This document shows positions 16,959-27,099 of a stretch of DNA of 64,000 nt, one piece after another. The notes under the pieces were generated by a model. It was not told the origin of the DNA. It did no database searches and saw only the letters and a program-made list of their open reading frames with translations. The position numbers were made by a program, and so were the translations under genes. Numbering within the stretch: the first letter of the stretch is position 1; each line of letters starts with the position of its first letter. Location: positions 3,038,001-3,102,000 of the forward strand of contig OZ244235.1 of the NCBI GenBank assembly GCA_965217095.1. The letters run 5' to 3'. The DNA comes from CAYNZV01 sp965217095 (GTDB lineage: Bacteria > Latescibacterota > UBA2968 > UBA8231).

Positions 16959-18652
16959 TCACTTTGGTTTCGGGTACCCCAACACCGCGATGGCTTCGGC
17001 GATTTCGTCCAGGATAGCCGGATCATCGATCGTCGCCGGCATTTTGTAATCTACCCCATCGGCGATCTTCTTCACAGTCCCGCGCAAGGTCTTGCCCGAG
17101 CGCGTTTTGGGTAGCCGCTTCACCACGGCCGCCTTCTTGAAGGATGCGACGGGACCAATCTTCTCCCGCACCATCTGGATCAGCTCCTGGATAATCTCGT
17201 CGTGGGCGCGCTCCACTCCCGCCTTGAGTACGATCGTTCCGAGCGGAACCTCACCTTTTATCTCATCCGCTACACCCAGGACGGCGCACTCTGCAACGTC
17301 TGGGTGGGAGGCGAGCACTTCCTCCATCGCCCCGGTGGATAACCGATGCCCGGCCACGTTGATGATGTCGTCCGTCCGGCTCATGATCCATAGGTAGCCG
17401 TCTTCATCCTTGTAACCTGCATCCGCTGTCGTATAGAACCCGGGAAAGGCATTCAAGTAAGCTTCCTGGTACCCGATATCGTTGTTCCACAGGGTAGGCA
17501 AGCACCCGGGCGGCAACGGCAGCTTGATCGCAATACTGCCTATTTGATCGGCCGCCACCTCCTTGGCGGACTCATCCAATACCCGCACGTCAAAACCGGG
17601 GACAGGTTTCGTGCAGGAGCCGGGCTTGATCGCTCGGAAGGCCGTCGGCGCCGTGAACATGACGTTTACCCCATGCTCGGAGATGACCCGCCAGAAGGCG
17701 CCCGGGTCGGGCGTGCCAACAGGTTTGCCTTCGTACAGAATGCTAGTGCAACCCTTGAACAACGGCGCGTAAACGATATACGAGTGACCGACGACCCATC
17801 CCACATCCGATGCGGCCCAATATACCTCGCCGGCATCAATGCCGTAGATATTTCCCATGCTCCATTTCAGAGCGACCAGATGCCCCCGTTGTCGCGCACG
17901 ACCCCTTTGGGGATGCCCGTCGTGCCGGAGGTATAAAGAATGTATAGGGGATCGGTTGCAGCGACCGGCACGCAATCAACCGGTTTCGCACCCGCCATTA
18001 GTTCAGACCAGTCCAGATCGCGACCGGCTACCATGGACGCCGCTGATTGAGGACGCTGGAGAATGATAGTTCGCCCCGGCTTTGCCGCGGCCATCTCGAT
18101 CGCCTGATCGAGCAGAGGTTTGTAGGCTATCACCCGCTCCCCCTCGATTCCGCACGAGGCGGAAACGATCAGTTTCGGTTTGGCATCATCAATGCGGGTG
18201 GCCAGCTCGTTTGCAGCGAAACCTCCGAAGACCACAGAGTGGATCGCGCCGATACGGGCGCAGGCGAGCATGGCAATGACCGCCTCTGGCACCATGGGCA
18301 TGTAGATGAGCACTCGGTCACCCTTCTGCGCACCGTGGTTGGCGAGCACCCCGGCAAAGCGGGCCACCTGATCCAACAACTCGCGAAATGCAAAAGTCTT
18401 GATCGTGTCGGTGACAGGGCTGTCGTAGACGAGTGCCAGTTGATCGGCGCGCCCGTTGGCCACATGCAGATCGAGCGCATTGTAACAGCTATTGACCAGG
18501 CCGCCTTTGAACCACTGAAAGAAGGGCGGCCGTGAATCATCGAAAACTGTGTCCCACTTCTTGTACCAGTGGACCTCTTCGGCGACTTCGGCCCAATAGC
18601 CTTCCGGGTCGTCAAGCGACCGTGCATAGAGTTGTTCGTACTTACCGGGCAT
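16959..18652 (-). pseudogene. prpE: Propionyl-CoA synthetase-like AMP-forming acyl-CoA ligase, frameshifted and internally deleted
   Basis: It begins MPGKYEQLYARSL and matches AMP-forming acetyl/propionyl-CoA synthetases: YTSGTTGIPKG is the P-loop, and PKTRSGK carries the catalytic and acetylatable lysine near the C-terminus. Two defects are visible. In a run of five G (plus-strand 17883-17887) one base is missing, which splits the frame after VVRDNGG; adding one base restores HLVALKWSMGN. Further on, FRAIK is followed directly by PGSCTKPVPG, where the family has roughly 55-65 more residues including the YWQTETG motif needed for adenylate formation. Loss of that motif would inactivate the enzyme even if the frameshift is a read error. 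Confidence 0.75.
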
Positions 18653-18686
18653 GGTTTACGAGTCTAACTGCAAACGCAGAACAGCG

Positions 18687-19325
18687 CTATGGAAACACTT
18701 TTAGTGCCTCGTCGTCATCGACGAGGAATGGAAGGTACTTTCCAGCTACGATCCATGCGACACCAAATGCTCCAAGAGCAATGGCTTCGGCCCAGTAGGT
18801 GAGCCTGAGTTCGTCAGTCGTCTCGCTCGGGAGAATCAGTTTGGCGACGACCATCCCCAACATGCAGCCAACCATGATCCATCCGCACAAGAAATACACT
18901 TTTCCACGTCGACCTTTCTTACCAGCTACTCGCTTCGTGTTTCTTCGAAACGGCACCAGACAGAAGAACGCCAGACCCGAGAACAATAGGGCTGCCGCGA
19001 CGTAGTGAGCGATCGATGTCGTTGTAGTCCCGCATTCGTCACAGGATGTCGGAAGAAACGCAACGCAGATAGCTGCCAGCGCTGCGGTCTTGCTGACTCG
19101 GCCTTCCAATGGCGAATGGCCGTTGTAAGCCAATAGAAACGCCGCGACAACACACAATATTCCTACGAAGGCATCTCGGGCTTCGGTATGATACGACGCG
19201 CTAATTGATGTGAGCGGACTACTCGATATAAGGCTAGCCGCAAACGGCAGGGATAATGCAAACAACCCCATAAGTAGCCTCAATGCTCGGTAGTCACATA
19301 CCATTTGTCTTGATGTGTCTCCCAC
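18687..19325 (-). CDS. Polytopic membrane protein of unknown function
   Basis: A 212-residue protein with about six hydrophobic helices and the string SISASYHTEARDAFVG between helices 1 and 2. It has a Cys pair in the loop after helix 3 (SCDECG) and a basic cytoplasmic loop (RRNTKRVAGKKGRRGK). Similar small integral membrane proteins occur widely without known function. It sits alone between the acyl-CoA synthetase and a VOC protein, on the same strand. Confidence 0.6.
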   Translation of the reverse strand: MGDTSRQMVCDYRALRLLMGLFALSLPFAASLISSSPLTSISASYHTEARDAFVGILCVVAAFLLAYNGHSPLEGRVSKTAALAAICVAFLPTSCDECGTTTTSIAHYVAAALLFSGLAFFCLVPFRRNTKRVAGKKGRRGKVYFLCGWIMVGCMLGMVVAKLILPSETTDELRLTYWAEAIALGAFGVAWIVAGKYLPFLVDDDEALKVFP

Positions 19326-19369
19326 TCAAACCCCGGTAGTCGGCGAATGCGAGGGCGTCAGCGTCCCGC

Positions 19370-19741
19370 TTACACATGCTGGTCAACGAGGATCGGATTG
19401 CCGTCTGGGTCAACGGCGATAAAACTGGCCGGTCCCGTGGTGGCCCCATCAGCCTCGGCTATCAGTTGCACGCCTTCCGCCTTCAGTTGGCGCTGAAGCT
19501 CGCGCACGTCGGTAAAGCTGTCGAGCAAGCCGGCGTTGCTGTCCCAGCCCGGATTGAAGGTCAACGTGTTCTTCTCGAACATGCCCTGAAAAAGACCGAT
19601 AGCGTGCTCGCCGTTCTTCATGATCAGCCAGTTTTGGGAGGCCTCTCCGGCGAAAACCGTGAAGCCAAACTTCTCGTAAAATGTTTTCGAAGCCTGAAGA
19701 TCCTTGACAGCCAGGCTGATCGAGAACGTGCCGAGTTCCAT
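19370..19741 (-). CDS. VOC-family (glyoxalase/bleomycin-resistance fold) protein
   Basis: A 123-residue VOC protein. The start MELGTFSISLAVKDL follows AAGGAG at good spacing, unlike the ATG 12 codons upstream. Paired beta-alpha-beta units are visible: VKDLQASKTFYEKFGF, and FIAVDPDGNPILVDQH at the end. Such proteins are metal-dependent lyases, dioxygenases or drug-binding proteins; no specific role can be given. Confidence 0.85.
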   Translation of the reverse strand: MELGTFSISLAVKDLQASKTFYEKFGFTVFAGEASQNWLIMKNGEHAIGLFQGMFEKNTLTFNPGWDSNAGLLDSFTDVRELQRQLKAEGVQLIAEADGATTGPASFIAVDPDGNPILVDQHV

Positions 19742-19857
19742 CCCTTGCTCCTTTGGAAAGAGATTCGAAAGATTCAAACAGCTTCGACGACCTCATCACC
19801 GCGCGTCCTAATGTCTCGCGTACGCAAGATTCTTCGAGGATCCTCTTCCTATTTTCG

Positions 19858-21594
19858 CTAGAGCGCGCGTCCGAACTCGGTGAAGCCGATCAGCGCCCGC
19901 GCGAAAACGGACCAGGCATTAAACTCGCCGGTTAGGTGGGGAACCTGTATGGGCAGCAGATCATAACGGTCGGACTGTATGCCGCCCAGGTCGGTACTGT
20001 TCCGTTGGAAAACATCGTCGAACTCCCTTTGGTCGCGGGTGAAGCCGACAATGGTATACAGATCGTAGCCAAAGTAGGACGAGCGGTTGATCACGTTGAC
20101 GAATGCGGTGCGGCGCTCAAAACTCTGGCGTTCCCGCACCTTGTCTTTGAAGCGATAGGGCAAAGGTCCGATCCCCTGAAATCCCACTTGCATCAAGGTT
20201 CGGCTCATTACGGGATACTCAAGACGTAATATCGGAATCGCACTAAGTTCCGACGTGAGCGCACGGCTCTCGTAGGTCCCGTCGGCCTGGCGGTCGGCAT
20301 CCTGATCCACCAGGCGAAAGAGCATGAACTTGAACTGCGGCTTCACATTGAATTTGCCCCAGTTCCAGGTGTAGTCCGCGCGGCTGACCACTGTCTGCAA
20401 ATCCAAACGACGCTCGCGCTGTTCCTCCCCACCTGTCAACGTGCTCCCCTGTTGCCAGCTGAAGCGCAGCCGCAGCTTCTGCGCCAGATACAGGGTGGAC
20501 CAGGGATTCAACACGCCTTCAAGGTAGGTCTCGTTGACGTAACTGTTCCGGTAGAACAGGGGATCTTCGCGCGTCTGATTGAAGAAACCGATACTGCTGA
20601 TCTCCAGGGAGCCGTCTCCGGCTCCCACGGATGCTACGCGGGGTCTTTCCGACAACTCGTTGAACGGATCGGGGATATCGTCTTTGACCCTGCGGAGATG
20701 ATTCTCGAAGAAGATCCGCCGCACCCGCGAAACTCCCTCGCGCTGGTAGTTCAACAACGCGTAGGTGGATTTGTTGCGCCCGGAACCGGCCACTTCCTCG
20801 ACCTCGTGGCGACCTGCACCCATCGACCAGAACCGGGTCAGATCTAGGTGGCCAAAGAAGTGAATACCGCGTTGATCGAGATCATATGGAAGATCTATCT
20901 CCCAATCGTCCTCGCGCAGATCCACTTCGTTGTTGTTGTTGCGATCGAGACCGTAGGCATATTTGTTCGGTTCTACGGAGTACATCAGGAACGGCTCTTC
21001 GAAGTCGGGCAGATTGTTGAAGTTGCGATTCGTATCCGGGATGCCGTCGTTGTCCTCGTCGTGGCCTGGGAAGGTTCCATTGGGGTCGACGTGCTCCTGA
21101 TCGCGGCCGGCGGCGATGTTGTGCCCCAGAGGCGCATCGACGAAGCGGCCGCGATCGTCGTTGTCCTGCACTAGCCGCCAGTAGACCGTTTGATTCGTGA
21201 GTCCCGCCAGATCGCCGTGGTCGTAGACGTCCTGACGCATCAGATAGCTGCGTATCTCGGTGGTATAGTTCGGATTCATGGAGAAGTATTCCGCCCCCAC
21301 CCGACCGCGACCGAACCAGCGCAAAATCCGCAGGTTGTAGGCGGCGGCGCGCGTCGCGAAGCGTGGCGCCTCGTCGAATCGACGCTCTCCCTGCACATGG
21401 GCGGGGTAGCGGGAGTACAGCGACGAGCGCGCGTACTCGCCGTTGATTTCCAGACCTGCCAGGTTGAACGCGGCATCCACACCGTAGACGAACAGCGCGG
21501 TATCCTCGCCGATCTTGAAGCGCACCCTCCTGAGATTCGACACATCCTGAATGTTGCCTTTGGCGCGCAGGGCGGTTCGGTAATAGGTGGTCTT
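19858..21594 (-). pseudogene. C-terminal part of a large secreted, probably outer-membrane protein, severed by IS copy 2
   Basis: In frame from the target duplication the minus strand reads KTTYYRTALRAKGNIQDV, then about 560 more residues. The region includes acidic metal-binding-like loops (DEDNDGIPDTNRN and DRNNNNEVDLREDD). The last 200 residues have alternating aromatic/polar strands such as YTWNWGKFNVKPQFKFML, ending near FARALIGFTEFGRAL. That suggests an outer-membrane beta barrel. A GTG within the remnant could allow internal initiation at 21543, but without a signal peptide. It joins without frame change to the N-terminal part at 22728-24008, giving about 1000 residues when the IS and one target copy are removed. 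Confidence 0.75.
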
Positions 21595-22727
21595 TGGGGG
21601 TATCCATTTAACCGGAGTGCGTCGCGACCCCCATCAGTGTTCGGCCGCCGACCGCCACGGCCGGTTTGCCCCTGGGCGTTCCAGGCTCGTGGGATGCCCT
21701 CGCCGTTTGGGCGGCTCGGGGGGCAGCTTCCTCGGCCGTCGGCTGGCAATGAGATCCTGGAAACGCATCGGCTCGTGGGCCACGGCCAGCTCGAGCACGC
21801 GATAAAACACCATGCCGCGGCTGCGGGAGCGGCGGCGATTGAAGCGGAACACGAACTCGTTGAGGTAGTGGCTCATGTGGGTACTGTCGGCGGCCCCTTG
21901 ATGCGTTCCCAGCAGCCACCGTTTGGCCAGTGAGACAACGCGGTGCACGGCGGGCAACAGCTTGTTGGGATCATCGCCCCGAGCGCGGGCCGCGCCCTGG
22001 CTGCGCCGATCGTGCTCGTAGCCGAGCTGAGCCAGTCCCTGATAAGCGGGCCACCCGTCGGTGATGATCGTCGAGCCCGGCTCGACGTGATCCATCACGA
22101 ACGCGTGCAAGGTCTCGGCAGAGGCATCGGCCAGTGGCGACATGCGGCACCGCCCCAATCCTCTCGGCTCATGAACCTCAACTGCGATACCGGTCAGCAC
22201 CTTCTTGCCCCTAGCGCGGCCACCGGCCAGCCCAGGCTCGGCGCCGCCGATGTAGGTCTCGTCCACCTGTACCGTCCCGCTCAGCAGATCCCGACCGGGA
22301 CGTACCAACACCGACCGCAGGCGGTGCAGCATGGCCCAGGCAGTCTGGTAGGAGCTGATCTCCAGTACTCGCTTCAAGCTCAACGCCGAGATCCCGTCTT
22401 TACCGGTGGCGAACAGCCAGCAGGCGGTGTACCATATCGTCAAGGGTGTCCGCGTCCGATCGAAGATCGTACCGGCCGTCACCGAACTGCGTGTCGAACA
22501 CGCCGGACACATGAAGCGGCCATCGCCCAAGCGCCAACCGCCTTCGTGGCCGCAACTCGGACAGACGAAGCCGTCGGGCCACCGCAGCCATTCGAGGTAG
22601 TCCAGGCAGTCCGCATCGGTTCGAAACCAGGCTTGAAACTCGCCAACCGAGCCCGGGTAGTGCTTGCCAGCGCGAGGATACGCCATGCACTGAACATATG
22701 GTAACTCCGGTTAAATGGATACCCCCA
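21595..22727 (-). mobile_element. IS1595-family (ISXO2-like) insertion sequence, copy 2
   Basis: Again 1133 bases, with the same perfect 24-base inverted repeats at both ends. The target duplication is GGTGGTCTT (21586-21594 and 22728-22736), or 10 bases if the adjoining A/T is counted. It is in the opposite orientation to copy 1, about 14.6 kb away. It interrupts the large secreted-protein gene. Because each copy has its own target duplication, the two inserted independently rather than moving as one composite transposon. Confidence 0.95.
21634..22686 (-). CDS. IS1595-family (ISXO2-like) transposase
   Basis: A 350-residue transposase identical in translation to copy 1 apart from Pro for Ser at residue 4. 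The zinc ribbon, VDETYIGG and ITDGWPAYQ motifs are intact, so this copy is probably active too. Confidence 0.95.
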   Translation of the reverse strand: MAYPRAGKHYPGSVGEFQAWFRTDADCLDYLEWLRWPDGFVCPSCGHEGGWRLGDGRFMCPACSTRSSVTAGTIFDRTRTPLTIWYTACWLFATGKDGISALSLKRVLEISSYQTAWAMLHRLRSVLVRPGRDLLSGTVQVDETYIGGAEPGLAGGRARGKKVLTGIAVEVHEPRGLGRCRMSPLADASAETLHAFVMDHVEPGSTIITDGWPAYQGLAQLGYEHDRRSQGAARARGDDPNKLLPAVHRVVSLAKRWLLGTHQGAADSTHMSHYLNEFVFRFNRRRSRSRGMVFYRVLELAVAHEPMRFQDLIASRRPRKLPPEPPKRRGHPTSLERPGANRPWRSAAEH

Positions 22728-24008
22728 GGTGGTCTTATACTGCGTTTGCACGTTGCGGGCGCGCGCGTTGTCTTCCCACAGGGTTGCCACCGCCACGTGG
22801 TAGTCATTGCCCATGAGAGTTTCGACCGCGAGGGATCGGACCTCGGGTTCCTGCGAGACGTCGAACAGGTAGATCAGTACCTCCTCCCCGTCGGCGCTCA
22901 AGATGGCGTCCGGAGATTCAACCACGAAACTCGCCAGCAGCCCCGCTAGGTTAGTATCCCCGGCCACGTCTATGCCGCTCTCGTGCGAAAAACGGTAGAT
23001 ATAGTCGGCGAAGAGGGGCATCTCCCGGTCCCGGTAAAAGGCGGAACCGGCGACACCGGAAATCGGCCTGGGTCGGTTGTACGGCGCCGCGCGGAATTCG
23101 CCGGTCGACTGGGAGATCCTCCCGACCTGGGTGGAGATGCCCGACCGATGCCGCAGTACCTGCGGTCGGATTTCCGGCCGCGCCTGGCCATTGACGATGA
23201 GCTGCATCTCCTGGACCACCGGGCCCCCGCGGCCGTCGGAGGGCGAATCGTCGGCAATGCGCAGCAGGATCAGGTCAATCAGCGGTTGGTTGGGCCGTAC
23301 TCTACCTTTGAGGCCGTTGACCAGCTGCGTGCTCTGGTAGAGGTGCATATTGACACCGTTCAAACCCAACCCCAGGGCTCCAATCTGCGCCTCGGCCCGG
23401 CTGCCGAGCAGCATGATGTTGTCATCGCCAAAAAAGCTTCCGTCGACGATCCAGGCGGCTCCGGATGAGGTCCGCGTGGTAGCCTGACGCTCCAGGCGAG
23501 ACGCCACCGTTGTAATCTTCAGATTGGGTCTGGAATAATCGACCCGCAGGCCGTTGAGATTGACCTTGGCCAGGGTCATCGGCGTGAAGTAGGCCATCAC
23601 GCCATCCCCAAGGATGGCGCTGTAGCCCCATTGGCCATAGCCGTCGCTGCCCACCATCACCTGGTCGAAGACCGGGCGAAAGGTGTTCATGTGTTTGAAC
23701 ATGACGCTGCCGTACTGCTGTCCAGGCATCCGTGTCTCGCGCCAGTTGTAGACCTCGTATCCGGTGATGAGGTGACTGCCAAAGGAACTGTAGAAAGTCC
23801 GCGGTTGGTCGGTGTAAGGTGTACTGTGGTTAGGATAGTTTGTGAAGTTGGTGTAGGCGTAGTTGCGGTAGGCAGAAAGCTGGCGCTGCAGGAAGGGGTA
23901 CGATGGCTCCACCTCACGGAACACCAGGCGCCGTGGGGTTTCTTGCCCTGCTGCCGCACTCCAAGATGTGATCACCAGCAGTAGGAAAAGGAAGGATGCT
24001 CGTCTCAC
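22728..24008 (-). pseudogene. N-terminal part of the large secreted protein interrupted by IS copy 2
   Basis: The frame starts with GTG (overlapping an upstream TGA as GTGA) and encodes a Sec signal peptide, RRASFLFLLLVITSWSAAAGQE. About 400 residues of beta-rich sequence follow, including GDGVMAYFTPMTLAKVNLNGL and a GSFFGDDNIMLLGSRAEAQIG region. It ends in NVQTQYKTT at the target site. Reading continues into the IS and then stops, so the present product would be a secreted, truncated protein with an IS-encoded tail. I do not recognise the family. The architecture suggests a large cell-surface or outer-membrane protein. Confidence 0.75.
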
Positions 24009-24297
24009 GACTCGCGCCTTCGATTTGCCGGCGTCCTTGACTGGGCTGCCATCGAAGACGGCTCGACCGGCGTCGGCAACTGGGGAACGTACTGGTACTT
24101 GGGATCGATCAGCAGGAGCGGCCGGTCTTGTAACGCCCAGGCAACAGCCCCGTAAGACAAATCAGCGCCAGATGGGCACCGGCCTGCAGCAGCCCCTTGA
24201 AATCGCTGCGCCGGTGGAAGGCCTGCAAGATTTCGCGGTCAACCGGTGTTCGGTACCAGAGAATCGATTGCGGTTGCGATTCTGCGGTCACGGGCAT
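24005..24297 (-). pseudogene. N-terminal fragment of a fatty-acid-desaturase-like protein fused to an unrelated tail
   Basis: Beginning at an ATG the minus strand reads SILWYRTPVDREILQAFHRR, then SDFKGLLQAGAHLALICLTG. This is the pre-membrane N-terminus and first helix of bacterial fatty acid desaturases. Adding one base in the G4 run (plus-strand 24148-24151) continues it naturally with AVAWALQDR. The similarity then stops. The same frame runs on through VPQLPTPVEPSS to a TGA that overlaps the GTG of the next gene. No His-box is present, so this is a remnant, perhaps created by a deletion that joined a desaturase start to the tail of another gene. Confidence 0.55.
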
Positions 24298-24408
24298 GGC
24301 CTCGTCTATTGAGCGACAATCGGGCCGCAGGGGTAGTGCCCCCGCGGGTGAACACCGCCAGAAAGATTGGTTCCAGACGCGCGTTCCGCAAGGGTATTCG
24401 CCCCCTGT

Positions 24409-26857
24409 TTAGCGGGCGGTACTCTCCGGATTCCCCGCCTCCCACACCCGATCGATCAAACCCCCTTTGGCTGTGTATCCTCGCAAATCCTGATTCTCCA
24501 TCGCTGCAGGCAGCGCCCACAGAATCATATTCTGATAGTAGTCCGTGCCGAACGCCCGCTTCCCTGAATCCCCGTGCACGATGTTCGGCAGGTCCCACCC
24601 GTGCCCCTGCCGCAACACCAGGTTTTCCCAGTGGCGGCGAATCAGATCGAGGCCGATTCGCGATCGCCGGCGTAGATGTAGTTCATTCCAAGGAGAACCA
24701 CCTCGGGCGGGAACATCGCGTAGACCCCATACTCGGCCACCTTGGTATCTGCGGCGAGTGGGCTTCCGTCGGGACGCGAAAAGTTGGCGGCGCCGATCTC
24801 GGGTGTCAGCCCGACGTTGCAGCGCTTGATGGTCTCCAGCGTGGTTTTGACGCGGTCGGCCTCTAGGGCGCCACCGACTCCGTGGTAGAAATTGGCCCAC
24901 TCCCCATCGAGCTGGTAGGCCATGATGTCGTCCGACTTTTTTCCGCTGTCAGGCACGAGGAAATTCAGGTAGTAGCTTCCGGTCCACAGCTCATCTTCCA
25001 TTGCCCGTGTTCCATCTTCGAGCCACTGCGCGCACTTGCTGGAGTACTGACCGTCCCCCATGGCCTGGGCCATGCGCTGCATGATCTTCAACTGCGATAG
25101 CCGCATGACGCCGATGTGAGCAACCATGCCGACCCATTCGCCGGCCTCAAACCATTCCATGCCGCCTATCTCCGGCATGCTGATCACGCCACCGTGATTT
25201 TTGTTGAGGTTCATAGTGAAGCTGTTGCACGCCTTCACTGACTCGTAAAATTCGGCGAGAAAATCGTCGTCTCCGGTTCGTTGCCATTGGCGGTCCACCA
25301 TGTCCACGTAACAGGTCCCGTTGAGGGATACCTGCCAGTAGTACTCCGGCGTGGCCATGTCGGGCAAATCCCCGATCTTGCCGATGGCAAACGGTATCTC
25401 GCCGTCTTCCAGCTGATATTGCTTGAAGAGTCTCAAGGTGGATGCTGACAGCTCCGGATAAAAGAAGACGATGGGATGGTTGCCGTACCAGTCGCACGGG
25501 TTGCACGACATATGGGGACATCCCCGCGGGCTCTCATTGAGGGCGAAGGCGCCGAAAGGATGGGCCCAGTCACCCAACGGCGGACGGGGTTGGAACCAGT
25601 GACTGTCTTCGGCGATCAGCGCCAGGTTGTTGACCAGCGAATCGCGCAGCCACACGGGGTAGCTGTCCTCGGCGTAGATAACCTCCTGCCAGGCAAGTAC
25701 CCGTTGCAGCAGACTGCGATGCTCTGCGCACACCCGGCGTGCGACGTCGACGGCGCTGCCGTACCGCGTGGCGTAGATCTGGTAGTAGTAGTTGGTGTCA
25801 CCGCCCCACGAATCCGCCATCCACCGCTGGCGCAGGAAACCGTCTTCGACCCGATCGACCCCGTCCCACGTTTTTTTGGCGCCCTCCACTTCCGGGGCGT
25901 ACCAGGCGAGGACAAATCGCACCACCTTTTCCTCACCAGGCTTGAGATCGAAGCTGACGGCGGCCGCACAGCTGGCATCTTCGTGGATCCGCGCACCGTT
26001 CACTTCGCGGTAGGCCGGTTGTGGCAGGGAGACCGCAAACGACTTCCAAGCCTCGGCGTCTCCACCCAGACCCGCGCCAAAGCGGACCTCTTCGCTGCCG
26101 ATGACGCCGAGTACGTAGTTGACGCCGGCCGCTGACGAAACGATGAGACCAGTTAACTCCTCGTGCATAACGCCGCGCGTGAATTCCGCCGACCGCGCTT
26201 CGTCTCGGTCGGGACCGGGGAAGTTGAATACTAGGGTTCCGCTACAGGCGTGTTCAGCCCGCAGGTGTACCTCGAATACGGCGGCGGGAATGTTGGAAGC
26301 GGCAGCGTTCCCGGGAATCAGCGGCGCCCATGACCGCATGCCTACAGACACGGGAGCGGACGTATCGAATTCCATATCGGCAACCGGATAATGGCCCAGT
26401 AGTCGATATCCCGGGCTGCCTCAACGCCGTCGAGATCTACACGCGTAACGAAATGTTGGGGTATCTCCTTGCCGTGCATCTCGGCGGCCAGCAGGTCGGT
26501 GCACCAGGGCATCTCACCCCCGACGATCATCTCCTCGGTCGCCATCACCCAGGTCTTGCCACCCGACGAAAGACAGAGAATCGGCTCCAGAGTTGGCAGC
26601 TTGCGGGGGCCGCGGCGATCCCACCCACCCATCTCCTCCGAGCTGGGATTGAAGATGCTGCTGAATCCCCAGACCCCGCGGGGATCTATATCGACACATC
26701 CTGTGCTGATGCCACCCAACGGCACCCCGCAACACGGAGACTGGTCGGCGCGGAAGATCGCGCCACACACCGGCTGCGAAAATCCCTCCGACGGGAACTG
26801 ACGCCACTCGCGGCTGGGCAGGCCTGACGAAAACAGACGCGCAGGATCAAACATCAA
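24409..26857 (-). pseudogene. GH116-like glycoside hydrolase (GBA2/beta-glucosidase type) with two frameshifts
   Basis: The N-terminal part from 26857 has CGVPLGGISTGCVDIDPRG, the glycine-rich opening of the GH116 N-domain. The (alpha/alpha)6 part includes YPVWLRDSLVNNL, CPHMSCNPCDWYGN, VSLNGTCYVDMVDRQW and the C-terminal HWENLVLRQGHGWDLPN region. Three reading frames are needed. One base is missing at a GGG run (plus-strand 26395-26397), where adding it gives DYWGHYPVADMEF. Another is missing at an AA (plus-strand 24657-24658), where adding it gives AGDREIGLDLIRR. With both repaired the protein is full length at roughly 815 residues. It has no signal peptide. It would hydrolyse beta-glucosides or glucosylceramide-like substrates if functional. 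Confidence 0.75.
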
Positions 26858-26875
26858 GGGTTTCCTATTGTCTAC

Positions 26876-27092
26876 CTATTTCAACCGGGTAAGCGGACGG
26901 GTAGCGACGAAACTTCCGGATTTCATGCGGTAGAAGTACACTCCGCTGGCCATTGCCCGGCCGGGCTTCGCCGGTCAGGTTGGACAGGATCGAGGGGAGC
27001 ACAGGCAGCAGTGAGCCGGCGCCAACCATTCCGGCCAGCCGCAGCACCAGCCCAAGCCGCTTCCTGGAATGTGTCGTCGCATCAGGCATCAT
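26876..27092 (-). pseudogene. Remnant joining a signal-peptide-like start to the last residues of a FlgD-like sorting domain
   Basis: From the ATG the frame encodes a basic then hydrophobic stretch (KRLGLVLRLAGMVGAGSLL) that looks like a signal peptide. About 45 codons in, another frame of the same strand reads MASGVYFYRMKSGSFVATR and ends LTRLK followed by TAG at 26876. The ASGVYFYR motif is the hallmark of FlgD-like/type IX-like C-terminal sorting domains. Everything between the signal and the last strand is missing. It lies between the sialidase-like gene and the GH116 gene. Confidence 0.45.
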
Positions 27093-27099
27093 AGTCTCA

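Noticed and set aside
5869..22727. A composite transposon formed by the two IS1595-type elements
   Set aside because: Each element has its own, different target duplication, which shows separate insertion events.
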